Part shown: one piece after another, positions 1-11,135 of the stretch
Layout of the letters: each line of letters begins with the position of its first letter
Numbering within the stretch: the first letter of the stretch is position 1
NCBI GenBank assembly: GCA_036676475.1
Contig: JAKFCU010000036.1
Coordinates: 1-64,000, forward strand
DNA from: LC029 sp036676475
GTDB lineage: Bacteria > Bacillota > Bacilli > Aneurinibacillales > RAOX-1
Length of the DNA: 64,000 nt
Direction: 5' to 3'
The notes under the pieces: model-generated
Seen by the model: the letters and a program-made list of their open reading frames with translations, nothing else
The model's database searches: none
What the model was told of the DNA's origin: nothing
Position numbers and translations under genes: made by a program

Positions 1-2
1 TA

Positions 3-770
3 AAACTCATTCGGGCTTATCTGAAAGCAGGGGTGTTAAGTCAAGGTGTTTGCGTGCGAAGTGAGGAAGGAACTCCACAGGGAGGTCCACTAAGCCCACT
101 TCTCGCGAATGTCCTACTGGATGATTTAGATAAGGAATTAGAACAAAGAGGACTTCGTTTTTGTCGCTACGCTGATGATTGTAATATCTATGTGAAGACA
201 AAACGTGCGGGAGAACGAGTAAAATCCAGTGTGACAAAATACTTGGTGCAGAAGTTGAAACTGAAGGTAAATGAGGAAAAGAGTGCAGTAGATCGACCAT
301 GGAATCGTAAATTTCTAGGGTTGAGCTTTACTAGAGAGAAGAAGGTGCGAATTCGAATCGCACCAAAATCTCTCAAAAGAGTAAAAGACAAAATTCGCTC
401 CATGAGCAGAGCAAATGATCCGTCCCCGATGGAATACATCATAGAAGATGTAAATCGCTACCTGATGGGATGGATAGGATACTACGCACTCATAGAGACA
501 CCATCCCCACTAAAATCTCTAGATGAGTGGATTCGGCGCAGACTACGTCTTGTCCAATGGACCAGGTGGAAGAAAGTACGAACACGCTACCATGTCCTCC
601 GCTCACTAGGATTAAAGGAGAAGGATGTACACCGCCTAGCCAACACCCGAAAGGGAGCATGGCGGATTGCCCACACTCCTCAAATACACAAAGCCCTAGG
701 AAATGCCTACTGGCAATCCCTAGGGTTACGAAGTTTGCTTCAACGTTATGCAGAAATTCGTCAAGTTTAG
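3..770 (+). CDS. ltrA: Group II intron-encoded reverse transcriptase/maturase, C-terminal part (5' end outside window)
   Basis: The reading frame is open from the left edge, so the N-terminal fingers lie outside the window. Visible motifs are a TPQGGPLSPLLAN block, the catalytic YADD of the RT palm (YADDCNIYV), and FLGLSF. These are followed by a basic maturase (X) domain and a C-terminal stretch ending in GAWRIAHTP...YWQSLGL. There is no HNH endonuclease after domain X, as in several bacterial group II classes. The protein ends just before the intron's 3' RNA domains, the normal arrangement. In the family the protein splices its own intron and copies it into new DNA sites. Mobility cannot be judged without the 5' half. 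Confidence 0.9.
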   Translation, partial: KLIRAYLKAGVLSQGVCVRSEEGTPQGGPLSPLLANVLLDDLDKELEQRGLRFCRYADDCNIYVKTKRAGERVKSSVTKYLVQKLKLKVNEEKSAVDRPWNRKFLGLSFTREKKVRIRIAPKSLKRVKDKIRSMSRANDPSPMEYIIEDVNRYLMGWIGYYALIETPSPLKSLDEWIRRRLRLVQWTRWKKVRTRYHVLRSLGLKEKDVHRLANTRKGAWRIAHTPQIHKALGNAYWQSLGLRSLLQRYAEIRQV

Positions 771-843
771 CGAACCGCCGTATACGGATCCGTACGTACG
801 GTGGTGTGAGAGGACGGGGGTTAGTCACCCCCTCCTACTCGAT
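771..843 (+). mobile_element. Group II intron 3' end (domains V and VI)
   Basis: Directly after the maturase stop is a hairpin-rich segment. The first hairpin pairs CCGCCGTATACGG-type arms (about 775-810) and fits domain V. The second, with ggGGGTtagtcACCCcc arms (about 812-838), fits domain VI. The segment ends in CTACTCGAT, like known group II 3' ends, so the 3' splice boundary is placed near 843. The boundary is inferred from pattern only. No gene is seen from 844 to 1015. Confidence 0.65.
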
Positions 844-1015
844 ATTTACCAATAAACCCCCTTCAAACAATATTCGTACAAAACCTGCCACCCAGCCAAT
901 GCACTCCACATCATCTTATTAAACTCAAATGAAACTTTTCCGTACATTGAATCGTATAAAGTAGTACATTCTTCATCAATAGGAAAAAATAGGGAGGGAA
1001 GGAGGGTGAACGGAG

Positions 1016-2323
1016 ATGAAGATAAATCGATGCGTTTACGGTTTATATGTTATTCTACTGTTGAGTTTCGCTTTGTCTGGAATCTTACGAGTAGGTACGA
1101 TCCATGCGGAAACTCAGCCCATTATTTATGTTGTTCCGGTGAAGCATAGCGTAGAGCAAGGATTATTCACATTTTTGCAGAGAGCATTTGAGGAAGCTGA
1201 ACGAAACGAAGCGGATGCGATCCTCTTAGAAATTGACACGCCGGGAGGGGAGATTCAGGCTGCTGGGGAAATTGGCGAACTGATTAGAGTACAGGAAACA
1301 CCGGTTTTCGCTTATGTGGTGGATGAAGCCTTTTCAGCTGGTACATATATTGCCTTAAACTGTGACAAGATTATCATGTCACCAGGGAGTGCAATGGGGG
1401 CGGCTGCTCCAATTGATTTGGCTGGAAATATGGCTGATCAAAAGGTGATCTCAGCATGGACGAAAAAGATGGTCAGCGCAGCAGAGATGAACAAGAGAGA
1501 TCCAGCCATTGCAGAAGCTATGGTCAATCCGGTGGAGGGCAAACCTCTCTCCCTTGATCCTATTCAAGCGCAAAAAGTAGGATATACCGAAGGAGTAGCT
1601 CAGAATAGGGGAGAGGCCTTAACTCTCCTAGGATACAGCAATCCAACGGTCTTTCCAGTGGAACCAACGACGGGGGAAAAGGTGGCGCGAATGGTTACGA
1701 ATCCATTGGTGATCCCTTTGCTTCTCACGATTGGTCTAGTAGGAATCGCAGTAGAACTGTTGATACCAGGTTTTGGCATACCTGGAGTAGCAGGGCTGAT
1801 TTCTCTCTCCCTTTATTTTTTCGGACATTTTATTGCTGGATTTGCCGAATGGCTTCACATTATTTTGTTTATTTTTGGGATCCTATTGCTATTAATAGAA
1901 GCGGTGGTACCTGGATTCGGCGTATTCGGCGGATTGGGAATCGTATCTGTATTATCCGGTATTGTGATGGCCGCCTATGATACGGCCTATGGATCTTTAT
2001 CTTTAGGGATAGCGGTAGTGATCACCTTAATTGTTATCTTTATCATCATTAAATATTTTGGTCATCGCGGGGTTTGGAATAAATTTATTCTACGCGACCA
2101 GCAGAGGAATGTGGAAGGATATACCGCATCGAAAGATTTGACGCATTGGTTGTATAAGGAAGGAGTGGCGATCACTCCTTTGCGTCCTTCTGGAACGTCT
2201 CAAATCGGTGAAGAATTAGTCGATGTGGTGACGGAAGGCAGTTTTATTGAAAAGGGAAGAAAAGTTAAAGTCGTGCGGGTAGAGGGTACAAGAGTAGTAG
2301 TAAGAGAAATCAAATATAATTAG
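1016..2323 (+). CDS. nfeD: NfeD-family membrane-bound serine protease (YqeZ-like)
   Basis: 435 residues. An N-terminal signal/anchor of about 32 residues is followed by a ClpP-like protease domain (about 35-210). Its likely nucleophile is Ser107 in AFSAGTY, and TPGGEI lies in the upstream strand. Four or so membrane segments follow (about 228-345), then a C-terminal OB-like NfeD domain (about 375-435). The gene sits 14 bases before a flotillin gene, the conserved NfeD-flotillin pairing. In this family the protease cleaves membrane-associated partners and is tied to envelope stress and membrane microdomains. An SD (GGAGGGTGAACGGAG) precedes ATG 1016. Confidence 0.93.
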   Translation: MKINRCVYGLYVILLLSFALSGILRVGTIHAETQPIIYVVPVKHSVEQGLFTFLQRAFEEAERNEADAILLEIDTPGGEIQAAGEIGELIRVQETPVFAYVVDEAFSAGTYIALNCDKIIMSPGSAMGAAAPIDLAGNMADQKVISAWTKKMVSAAEMNKRDPAIAEAMVNPVEGKPLSLDPIQAQKVGYTEGVAQNRGEALTLLGYSNPTVFPVEPTTGEKVARMVTNPLVIPLLLTIGLVGIAVELLIPGFGIPGVAGLISLSLYFFGHFIAGFAEWLHIILFIFGILLLLIEAVVPGFGVFGGLGIVSVLSGIVMAAYDTAYGSLSLGIAVVITLIVIFIIIKYFGHRGVWNKFILRDQQRNVEGYTASKDLTHWLYKEGVAITPLRPSGTSQIGEELVDVVTEGSFIEKGRKVKVVRVEGTRVVVREIKYN

Positions 2324-2337
2324 AGGAGTTGATAGGA

Positions 2338-3336
2338 ATGGATCCTGCTATCATTTCACTTTTTCTGATGATTGCTGTAGGGGTAATTGTACTATCCGTT
2401 TTCTTCACGTTTGTTCCAGTGATGCTGTGGATTTCTGCTCTAGCCTCAGGTGTTTCTGTAGGGATTTTCACCTTGATCGGGATGAGATTGCGAAGAGTTA
2501 TTCCTTCTCGCATTGTGAATCCTCTGATTAAAGCCCATAAGTCAGGGATGAATGTCTCATCGAATCAGTTGGAAAGTCATTATTTAGCTGGGGGAAATGT
2601 GGACCGGGTAATTGATGCCTTAATCGCGGCTGAACGTGCCAATATTGATCTTATGTTTGAAAGGGCAGCAGCGATCGATCTGGCCGGTCGGGACGTGTTG
2701 GAAGCAGTGCAGATGAGTGTGAATCCAAAGGTGATTGAAACCCCATTTGTATCTGCAGTTGCAAGAGACGGTATCGAGCTTAAAGTTAAGGCACGAGTTA
2801 CGGTCAGAGCAAATATTGAGCGATTAGTCGGTGGTGCAGGGGAAGAAACGATTATCGCCCGGGTAGGGGAAGGGATTGTGACTTCCGTAGGTTCCTCTAA
2901 TAGTCATAAGGAAGTCCTAGAGAATCCTGATCGTATTTCCCGAACCGTTTTGGACAAAGGCTTAGATGCCGGAACTGCTTTTGAAATTTTATCCATTGAT
3001 ATTGCAGATGTTGACGTAGGCCGAAACATTGGGGCTAATCTACAAATTGAACAAGCGGAAGCCGACAAGCAAATCTCCCAGGCGCGTGCGGAAGAGCGTA
3101 GAGCCATGGCTGTTGCTCATGAACAAGAGATGAAAGCGAAGGTTCAGGAAATGCAGGCGAAAGTGGTGGAAGCTGAAGCACAGGTTCCTTTGGCTATGTC
3201 AGAAGCCCTCCGCCAAGGTCATATTGGTGTCATGGATTATCTGAATATGAAAAATCTAGAATCTGATACGGAAATGCGTCAATCCTTTGGTCAACAGGCG
3301 GAAATGCCGAAAAACCAAGGGCCTGACAAGAAATAG
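2338..3336 (+). CDS. floA: Flotillin-like protein FloA
   Basis: 332 residues from ATG 2338, which has GAGGAG nine bases upstream. A TTG at 2329 would sit on the SD, so the later start is preferred. The start MDPAIIS and the segment [18 protein letters not shown] match the FloA hairpin membrane anchor. It is followed by [18 protein letters not shown], the PHB-like core, and an Ala/Glu-rich coiled coil (about 240-300). FloA scaffolds functional membrane microdomains in Bacillales. It is co-transcribed with the NfeD protease upstream and a small membrane protein downstream. Confidence 0.95.
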   Translation: MDPAIISLFLMIAVGVIVLSVFFTFVPVMLWISALASGVSVGIFTLIGMRLRRVIPSRIVNPLIKAHKSGMNVSSNQLESHYLAGGNVDRVIDALIAAERANIDLMFERAAAIDLAGRDVLEAVQMSVNPKVIETPFVSAVARDGIELKVKARVTVRANIERLVGGAGEETIIARVGEGIVTSVGSSNSHKEVLENPDRISRTVLDKGLDAGTAFEILSIDIADVDVGRNIGANLQIEQAEADKQISQARAEERRAMAVAHEQEMKAKVQEMQAKVVEAEAQVPLAMSEALRQGHIGVMDYLNMKNLESDTEMRQSFGQQAEMPKNQGPDKK

Positions 3337-3345
3337 GATGAGACC

Positions 3346-3723
3346 ATGATCGGATGGTTATTGGATCTTATCTTTTCTAACTTTTGGCTGGTCATTCTCT
3401 TGTTTTGGGTTTTTCGCCTTTTTTCCAAAGGATTCAAAGAAGCGACAGGGAACTCTTCTCGCCCTCGACGGCATCAACCACATCAACCGAGAGAAGTAAC
3501 TTGGGAAACGAATTTTGAAGAGGTATTGGAGCCTATAGGGCCCGTAGAAATAAAGCCAGAAATGAAAATAGATTCTAGTCAAAAAGAAAAACAACCTTTA
3601 AAAAAAGAGAACTCAACAGTGGAGCCATTGGTTCTCCCATCCCCCGTCCAAGGGATGATTTGGAGCCAGGTTTATGGCCCACCCCGATCCAAAAATCTCC
3701 ATCGCAGCAGAAAGACCTGGTGA
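3346..3723 (+). CDS. Small membrane-anchored protein of unknown function at the yqfB position
   Basis: 125 residues. One N-terminal transmembrane segment (about 3-25, rich in L, F, W and I) is followed by a hydrophilic, low-complexity, basic/acidic tail. No domain is recognised. It starts 10 bases after floA, so it is probably the last gene of the nfeD-floA operon. Its stop codon lies inside the operon's terminator hairpin. It holds the place of yqfB of B. subtilis, but the sequence does not prove homology. Confidence 0.7.
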   Translation: MIGWLLDLIFSNFWLVILLFWVFRLFSKGFKEATGNSSRPRRHQPHQPREVTWETNFEEVLEPIGPVEIKPEMKIDSSQKEKQPLKKENSTVEPLVLPSPVQGMIWSQVYGPPRSKNLHRSRKTW

Positions 3724-3746
3724 TCATTCACCGGGTCTTTCTTTTA
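3711..3746 (+). terminator. Intrinsic terminator of the nfeD-floA operon
   Basis: AAAGACCTGGTGA pairs with TCACCGGGTCTTT (one G-U) and is followed by CTTTT. The stem overlaps the last codons of the upstream gene. Confidence 0.8.
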
Positions 3747-3810
3747 CTTATAGAAAAGTAATATACACATAGGGCTAAGCCAGTAGCTTTCTTACACTTA
3801 TCGGAAAGTC
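3746..3810 (+). repeat. Interspersed ~50-bp palindromic repeat (one full copy plus a partial second)
   Basis: This is a member of the family whose core is GAAAGTATTATACGCAT followed by GGCTAAGCCAGTAGCTTTCT. This copy is diverged on its left side (AAAAGTAATATACACAT). A partial second unit, ACTTATCGGAAAGT, follows at once. It lies in the spacer after the nfeD-floA terminator. Confidence 0.75.
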
Positions 3811-3949
3811 ACTACTAGTGGCAGATTTGGAATTGGCTTCATAAATATTGTGACAGGGGCATATATCTACAATAGTAAATATCGCCAAAACATTTACCTC
3901 AGACAAAGAAGCCGGGAATAGCTGTTAAAGGAAGGGGAGCTGGGGCCGG

Positions 3950-4231
3950 ATGAAAAAACTGTGGGGCAGGCAACTTCGCAAATTTGCAGCAAAAATGCTG
4001 GATCTGCCAGCTGATGTAACCATGGAGATGCCTCGGATCACTATGATTGGGCAAATTCATATGTACATAGAGAATCATCGCGGAGTTCTCCTGTTTAACG
4101 ATAAAGAGCTCCGTTTACTTTTGAGTAAGGGTCAATTGTTGGTTAAAGGAGAAAAATTGGTTATCCGGGCCATTTTATCTGAGGAAGTGTTGATAGAAGG
4201 CAAAGTGGACGGAGTTCAATTTATTGACTGA
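3950..4231 (+). CDS. yqfC: Sporulation protein YqfC
   Basis: 93 residues, the usual YqfC length. It has the YabP/YqfC-type core (HMYIENHRGVLLFNDKELRLLLSKG). An SD (GGAAGGGGAGC) lies upstream of ATG 3950. It is paired with yqfD 19 bases downstream, as in other spore formers, where both belong to the mother-cell (sigma E) programme. The biochemical role is not known. Confidence 0.93.
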   Translation: MKKLWGRQLRKFAAKMLDLPADVTMEMPRITMIGQIHMYIENHRGVLLFNDKELRLLLSKGQLLVKGEKLVIRAILSEEVLIEGKVDGVQFID

Positions 4232-4250
4232 TAGGGGGATATAACAGGAT

Positions 4251-5441
4251 ATGCAATATCAATGGATGAAATGGTTTAATGGCTATCTCGTGATTATCCT
4301 CAAGGGGAAAAGAGTAGAGCGATTGATTAATCTTGCCGTTCAGAGAAAGATGCAGATATGGAATATCACTAGGTATGATCTTGAAAGAGGAAAACTTGCG
4401 ATTCGATTAGAAGACTTTTTTCAGCTCAAGCCATTATTAAAGGAGACGGGCTGCCGTGTGCGCATCATGAGCAGGCATGGCTTACCTTTCTTTTTCACAA
4501 AAATGAAAGAACGGTATGCATTTTTTGCTGGATTTGTTTTATTTATCACCATGCTATTTGTATTATCCCGTATTATTTGGTCGATTGAAGTAGTGGGAAC
4601 AGAAAAGATTAGTAAGCAAGCCGTGTTGATTGAAGCTAAAGAAATGGGTATTGAGCAAGGGAAATTTAGTTTTATGTTGGACGACCCTGACAAGATCCAA
4701 GAACATTTGATGAAAAAAATCCCGGAGGCATCATGGATTGGGTTTCAGATGCAAGGGACAAAGGCACAAATCAGGGTAGTCGAGAAGGTGATTCCTGATT
4801 CCAAAGAAACGCTCAGCCCAAGGCATCTCGTAGCGAAGAAGGCTGCAGTAATAGAAAATATTTTTGCTGAACAGGGAAAGCCGATGGTACGCCCTCATGA
4901 TTTTGTCAGGAAAGGCGATCTTCTGGTTTCCGGATTGATCGGGAAGGAGGATGCTCCTCTAGCTGTGGCGGCAAAAGGTAGGGTAGAGGGAGAAGTATGG
5001 TATGAGACCGAAGTTTTGGTTCCGATGACACAAAAGCAAGTGGTCTATACAGGAGAAAAGCATCGGAACATCTATTTCATTTTAGGGGACTTCCGACTAA
5101 AGGTTTGGGGGTATGGAGAGATTCTTTTTCAAGAACACGAAACCAAAGAGGATCAATGGGTGTTTAGCTGGAAAAATTGGCACTTGCCGTTTGGATGGAA
5201 AACGGAGGATTTGCTTGAAATAGAACAAAAGGTAAATAAGATCAATCTTTATGAAGCACAAGAATTGGCCAAGCAAACCGCAAGACAGGATATCCTTTCT
5301 AAAATGGATCATGGTGGATATATCCAAGAGGAAAAAGTTTTGCACCAGCGTCAAGAGAATGATAAAGTTTATATAAAGATGCATGTGATTTCGATTGAAG
5401 ATATTGCAGTAGAGCAATCAATCACTTTAGAAGGAGACTGA
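4251..5441 (+). CDS. yqfD: Sporulation protein YqfD
   Basis: 396 residues. A cytosolic N-terminal region is followed by one transmembrane helix (about 90-111, FFAGFVLFITMLFVLSRIIW) and a long extracytoplasmic region. This matches the YqfD family, mother-cell membrane proteins needed for normal spore formation. It ends in TGA four bases before the phoH start, so the two are translationally close. Confidence 0.93.
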   Translation: MQYQWMKWFNGYLVIILKGKRVERLINLAVQRKMQIWNITRYDLERGKLAIRLEDFFQLKPLLKETGCRVRIMSRHGLPFFFTKMKERYAFFAGFVLFITMLFVLSRIIWSIEVVGTEKISKQAVLIEAKEMGIEQGKFSFMLDDPDKIQEHLMKKIPEASWIGFQMQGTKAQIRVVEKVIPDSKETLSPRHLVAKKAAVIENIFAEQGKPMVRPHDFVRKGDLLVSGLIGKEDAPLAVAAKGRVEGEVWYETEVLVPMTQKQVVYTGEKHRNIYFILGDFRLKVWGYGEILFQEHETKEDQWVFSWKNWHLPFGWKTEDLLEIEQKVNKINLYEAQELAKQTARQDILSKMDHGGYIQEEKVLHQRQENDKVYIKMHVISIEDIAVEQSITLEGD

Positions 5442-5445
5442 GGTT

Positions 5446-6441
5446 TTGCCAGTAAAAGAAGAATCCATCAAAGTTCGATTAAAAGACACAACAACAGCTA
5501 TTGCTTTATTTGGGCCACAAGACAGTTTTCTGAAGAGAATTGAACAATCCTTTCAAGCAAAGATCACGGCGCGCAGTGAGGAAATTATCGTTTCCGGTGA
5601 TCAGCAGGAATTGGCTGTTATCAAAAGCTTGATAGAAGTGCTCATTGCTTTAATAGAAAAGGGATTGCAGATTTCTGAGAGGGATGTGGCTTACGCCATT
5701 GAGTTAGCAAAGCTAGGGGATGCTGCTGAACTGTTGGAGCTGTTCGATGAACAAATTGCGATGACGGCTAAAGGGAAGCCTATTCGGGTAAAGACCTTGG
5801 GCCAGCGTCACTACATTACCTCCATAAGAAGGAATGATATTGTTTTTGGGATTGGTCCGGCTGGTACGGGAAAAACCTATTTGGCTGTTGTGATGGCCGT
5901 GGCAGCACTGAAAACGGGACTGGTGAAAAAGATTGTGCTCACTCGTCCTGCGGTGGAAGCGGGAGAAAATCTGGGGTTTCTGCCAGGAGACTTGCAAGAG
6001 AAGGTAGATCCATATTTGAGGCCATTGTATGATGCTTTGCATGACATTCTTGGAATGGAAGCGGTAGGGCGCATGATGGAGAGAGGAACCATTGAAGTCG
6101 CACCACTCGCTTACATGCGGGGGCGTACTCTTGATGATTCTTTTGTCATTTTGGATGAGGCACAAAATACAACACCGGAACAGATGAAAATGTTTTTAAC
6201 TCGACTTGGCTTCGGTTCGAAAATGGTCATCACAGGGGATGTGACTCAGGTCGATTTGCCTAGGGGTAAACGTTCTGGTTTACAGGAAGCAGAGCGTATA
6301 CTAAAAGATGTTCATGGAATTTCGTTTATTTATATGAGTGAATCGGATGTCGTTAGGCACCCTCTTGTCCAAAAAATTATTCAAGCTTATGCTCAATTGG
6401 AAGGTGACCAACAAACTGAATGGAGGGAAAGGAGATCGTAG
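5446..6441 (+). CDS. phoH: PhoH-family ATPase
   Basis: 331 residues from TTG 5446, with AGGAG at a 9-base spacing. An N-terminal KH-like region (about 15-75) precedes the P-loop ATPase domain. Walker A is GPAGTGKT at about 138-145, Walker B is VILDEAQN, and sensor region VITGDVTQVDLPRG follows. PhoH ATPases are linked to RNA metabolism, and the gene's partnership with ybeY 2.2 kb downstream is conserved. It stands between yqfD and pgpH, as in B. subtilis. Confidence 0.95.
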   Translation: MPVKEESIKVRLKDTTTAIALFGPQDSFLKRIEQSFQAKITARSEEIIVSGDQQELAVIKSLIEVLIALIEKGLQISERDVAYAIELAKLGDAAELLELFDEQIAMTAKGKPIRVKTLGQRHYITSIRRNDIVFGIGPAGTGKTYLAVVMAVAALKTGLVKKIVLTRPAVEAGENLGFLPGDLQEKVDPYLRPLYDALHDILGMEAVGRMMERGTIEVAPLAYMRGRTLDDSFVILDEAQNTTPEQMKMFLTRLGFGSKMVITGDVTQVDLPRGKRSGLQEAERILKDVHGISFIYMSESDVVRHPLVQKIIQAYAQLEGDQQTEWRERRS

Positions 6442-6475
6442 CATCAGCTTGCTATAATCAAAGGAGTTGCTTTAT

Positions 6476-8644
6476 ATGAAAAAAGGGTTGCTTCAGGGAC
6501 CCCGTCGTATTCCAGAGATATGGGAAACAAGCTTTGTGGTTCGAATCTTATTATTTTTTCTGTTCGCTTGTGGAATCTATTTTTATTTACTGGATCATGT
6601 GATTCCTAAAACGTATGATTTAAAACGAAATATGATCAGCAATGAATTCATTACCGCACCAATGGAAGTTGAGGATGTCGAGACGACCAAAAAACTACAA
6701 GAAGAAGCACTCAAGTCGGTGAAGTCGGTTTATGTGATGGATGAGAGAATTACGACGAATCAATTGAAGGTGTTAGACCAAATATTTCGCAGTGTAACGG
6801 AACTGGCTCTAGAACAAGAGAAACAGCTTCTGAATTCACCTCACGCAGAAGCAGATGGATCAACGCTTATTGTCGGGGAAGGTTTTTCCGAAAATGATCT
6901 GATTCAGAGACTGAAAGAAGATATCCCCTATCAACTAACGGATGAAACCTATCAGATCTTGCTTAAGCAATCTCCAGAATCTTTGGCTATTATCAAGGCT
7001 GTTTCAAGAAACATCGTTTCAGCGATTTTGCTTGAAGGGGTTAAGATGAATGATGAGGGCAAAATAAAGGAGCGGGTAAATCAGCAGCTTGCCATTTCTG
7101 AGCTCGAGAACCGTGCGTTGCAGGCTGTGAAGGAGCTGGTGATGGCTAGCTTGGTTCCAAATATTGTGTTTGATGAACAGGCAACAGAGCAAGCGAAGGA
7201 TAATGCGATTCGTTCTGTTAAACCAGTGGTCATTCATAAAGGAGATATTCTCATCGGTGAAGGGGAGTATATTACCGATGAAATTTATCGGAAATTAGGC
7301 GTTGCCGGGCTGCTGACACATAACCCGAATTACTTTCCTTATATTGGGTTAGTGCTGCTTGTCCTTTTATGCACCGCATTTTTTTATATCTATATTGCCC
7401 AGAGCAAGTTGGAAATAAAAACAAATAATCGGCAACTCCTCATGTTTATTGTCATTATTCTGTTGAATCTCATGTCGATGAAAATCATAAGCTTGGGACA
7501 GGCCTTAGAATATTCTTTTATCGGTTATTTGGCACCTGTTGCATTCGGAAGCATGTTGATTACCTTATTTATTGATTACCGACTGGCTATGTTTTCCGGA
7601 GTATTGTTTTCCATTGGATCAAGTCTCATCTTTAATACCGTGAATGACTCTTTATTTGATTACCGATATGGTTTTGTCACATTGGCTGGTTGTATAGCAG
7701 GGGTTTATTCTTTAGGTAAGCCGACGTTAAGAAGAAGTATTCTGGTTTCAGGGTTGATTGTCGTCCTGACCAATCTGGTATCGATCACGGCTATTTATAT
7801 GTTGTTTTATTCCGTAAAATGGCAAGACCTTACTCAACTGTATGGATTCGGTGTGATTAGCGGTTTATTATCTTCTATTTTAACGATTGGTCTTGTCCCG
7901 TTTTTTGAGTCTGCTTTTGGCATTTTATCTACTATGAAGTTAATTGAACTATCCAATCCCAACCACCCCTTGCTGCGAAGGCTGCTGATGGAGACCCCGG
8001 GAACTTATCATCACAGCATCATGGTTGCCAATTTGTCAGAGTCCGCAGCAGAGGCGATTGGAGCTAATGGGCTGTTGGCCAGAGTGGGATCCTATTATCA
8101 TGATGTCGGGAAAATGAAGAGACCTCATTTTTATATAGAAAATCAAATGGGCGGGGATAATCCTCATGATAAAATTGCGCCAAGCTTAAGTAGGACAATT
8201 ATTCTTTCTCATCCGTATGATGGTGTTAAAATGCTTGAAGAATACCGCATACCGAAGCCCATCCAGGATATCGCCGCTCAGCATCATGGAACGACATTGC
8301 TCAAATACTTTTACCATAAAGCGGTGCAAGAGTCTGATCAGCCCATATTTGAGGATGATTACAGATACGCAGGACCGAAGGCTCAATTTAAAGAGTCAGC
8401 CATTGTCGGTATATGCGATAGTGTGGAAGCTGCGGTACGCTCATTATCAAAACCCACCCCAGAGCGAATTGAAGGATTAGTGCGCAAAATTGTGAAAGAT
8501 CGACTAGATGATGGACAATTTCATGAATGTGATTTGACCTTACATGAACTTGAAATCATTATGAGAAGCATCTGTGAGACCCTTCAGGGAATTTTCCATA
8601 GTCGAATTGAATATCCAGATGAAACGGAGGTGAAACGGGCATGA
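6476..8644 (+). CDS. pgpH: Cyclic-di-AMP phosphodiesterase PgpH (7TM-HD receptor)
   Basis: 722 residues from ATG 6476 (GGAG nine bases before). An N-terminal TM helix is followed by an extracellular 7TMR-HDED sensor region (about 50-280) and a seven-helix membrane bundle (about 285-480). The cytosolic HD domain carries [11 protein letters not shown] and [13 protein letters not shown], with HPYDGV and AQHHGT further on. The family hydrolyses c-di-AMP to pApA. The gene overlaps ybeY by ATGA, so coupled translation is likely. Confidence 0.95.
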   Translation: MKKGLLQGPRRIPEIWETSFVVRILLFFLFACGIYFYLLDHVIPKTYDLKRNMISNEFITAPMEVEDVETTKKLQEEALKSVKSVYVMDERITTNQLKVLDQIFRSVTELALEQEKQLLNSPHAEADGSTLIVGEGFSENDLIQRLKEDIPYQLTDETYQILLKQSPESLAIIKAVSRNIVSAILLEGVKMNDEGKIKERVNQQLAISELENRALQAVKELVMASLVPNIVFDEQATEQAKDNAIRSVKPVVIHKGDILIGEGEYITDEIYRKLGVAGLLTHNPNYFPYIGLVLLVLLCTAFFYIYIAQSKLEIKTNNRQLLMFIVIILLNLMSMKIISLGQALEYSFIGYLAPVAFGSMLITLFIDYRLAMFSGVLFSIGSSLIFNTVNDSLFDYRYGFVTLAGCIAGVYSLGKPTLRRSILVSGLIVVLTNLVSITAIYMLFYSVKWQDLTQLYGFGVISGLLSSILTIGLVPFFESAFGILSTMKLIELSNPNHPLLRRLLMETPGTYHHSIMVANLSESAAEAIGANGLLARVGSYYHDVGKMKRPHFYIENQMGGDNPHDKIAPSLSRTIILSHPYDGVKMLEEYRIPKPIQDIAAQHHGTTLLKYFYHKAVQESDQPIFEDDYRYAGPKAQFKESAIVGICDSVEAAVRSLSKPTPERIEGLVRKIVKDRLDDGQFHECDLTLHELEIIMRSICETLQGIFHSRIEYPDETEVKRA

Positions 8645-9072
8645 GTGTCTGTGTTGAAATCATAAATGAGCAGGAAGAGAACATTCCTGAAACCTTAACT
8701 ACCCTTCTCGTACAGTTGCTTAACCAAGCTGCGTTAATGGAAGGCACTTGCGAGAAGGAGGTTGCTGTTACCTTTGTTGAAAATGATCATATACAGCAAT
8801 TGAACCGTCAATTCCGTGATATGGATAAACCGACAGACGTTCTTTCTTTTCCATTAGATGAAGAGGATGCGTTAGGCGATATCATTATTTCCATTCCAAA
8901 AGCAAAAGAGCAAGCCGAGCAATATGGTCATTCCTTTGAAAGGGAGATGGGCTTTTTAGCCGTCCATGGCTTTCTCCACTTATTAGGCTACGATCATGAA
9001 ACAGAAGAAGAGGAGAAAGCGATGTTTGGCCGTCAAGAACAGATCCTTCAAGAATATGGGTTAACTCGTTAA
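8641..9072 (+). CDS. ybeY: Endoribonuclease YbeY (rRNA maturation factor)
   Basis: 143 residues. The metal-binding signature [12 protein letters not shown] (His x3 His x5 His) is complete. The SFPLDE strand before it is typical. YbeY acts in 16S rRNA 3' processing and late ribosome quality control. Its start overlaps the pgpH stop by four bases. Confidence 0.95.
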   Translation: MSVCVEIINEQEENIPETLTTLLVQLLNQAALMEGTCEKEVAVTFVENDHIQQLNRQFRDMDKPTDVLSFPLDEEDALGDIIISIPKAKEQAEQYGHSFEREMGFLAVHGFLHLLGYDHETEEEEKAMFGRQEQILQEYGLTR

Positions 9073-9081
9073 GAGGGTTAG

Positions 9082-9462
9082 GTGAAGAGGATGGGCGAAA
9101 TCAAGCGCCTGGTTCGAAGTTTTGGATATGCTTTTGAGGGAATAACCTATACCATAAAGACACAGCGGAACATGCAAATTCATGTAGGTATGGCTCTGGT
9201 TGCTCTGTTTCTGACCTGGAGCCTTAACATTACATGGAATCATGCTTTGCTGGTCTTTTTTTCTATCTTCTTTGTGTTTATTTTAGAAATGGTTAATACG
9301 GCCATCGAGGCTGTGGTTGATCTTGTCACCAGAGACTTTCATCCTCTCGCCAAGGTAGCTAAGGATGTGGCGGCTGGTGCCGTGCTCTTAGGGGCCTTAT
9401 TCACTGTCATGGTAGGACTATATGTGTTTAGTGGGCCCATCCTAAGAGTATTAAATGGTTGA
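9082..9462 (+). CDS. dgkA: Diacylglycerol/undecaprenol kinase
   Basis: 126 residues from GTG 9082; ATG 9091 is an in-frame alternative and the SD does not decide between them. Three membrane helices and the signature EMVNTAIEAVVDL (Glu-x-x-Asn-Thr-Ala-x-Glu) place it in the DgkA family. In Gram-positive bacteria this enzyme mainly phosphorylates undecaprenol to recycle the cell-wall lipid carrier. It lies between ybeY and cdd, as in B. subtilis. Confidence 0.94.
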   Translation: MKRMGEIKRLVRSFGYAFEGITYTIKTQRNMQIHVGMALVALFLTWSLNITWNHALLVFFSIFFVFILEMVNTAIEAVVDLVTRDFHPLAKVAKDVAAGAVLLGALFTVMVGLYVFSGPILRVLNG

Positions 9463-9467
9463 ATTGA

Positions 9468-10800
<1,333 letters not shown>

Positions 10801-10959
10801 TGGTAAAAATTCCTAGGGATATGATTTGCAAAAAGGGTCAATCTAATCTTATAGAGAAAGCTTGACAAGCTTATCTTTTGAAATAAGTTTCTGTCCTGGA
10901 TTTGGTTTTATTACTGTCATGGATCCACATCAATTTCTCCCGAAAGGATGATACGGTGC

Positions 10960-11106
10960 ATGCAAAATATTTCTTGGAATTTATTTAGCGCAACGGGGAA
11001 CATTGACGCTTATTTACTTTATAAAGATTATCAAAAGGTAGGCGTTGAGGTTGACAATGAACCGGAATTATCCATGTATACGGAAGAACATGAAGGGTAT
11101 AGATAA
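10960..11106 (+). CDS. yqzL: YqzL-family small protein
   Basis: 48 residues. The pattern ISWNLFSATGNIDAYLLYKD matches the YqzL family, whose gene lies between era and recO in many Bacillales, as here. Start 10960 is preferred because GAAAGG lies 12 bases upstream, while ATG 10948 has no room for an SD. No function is known. No gene is seen between era and this one. Confidence 0.85.
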   Translation: MQNISWNLFSATGNIDAYLLYKDYQKVGVEVDNEPELSMYTEEHEGYR

Positions 11107-11135
11107 GGGATTGGCCCTGAAAGTGGGGGCATAAA

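Noticed and set aside
5713..6165. Long minus-strand frames inside phoH and other housekeeping genes
   Set aside because: No SD, no family signal, and complete overlap with strongly supported genes.
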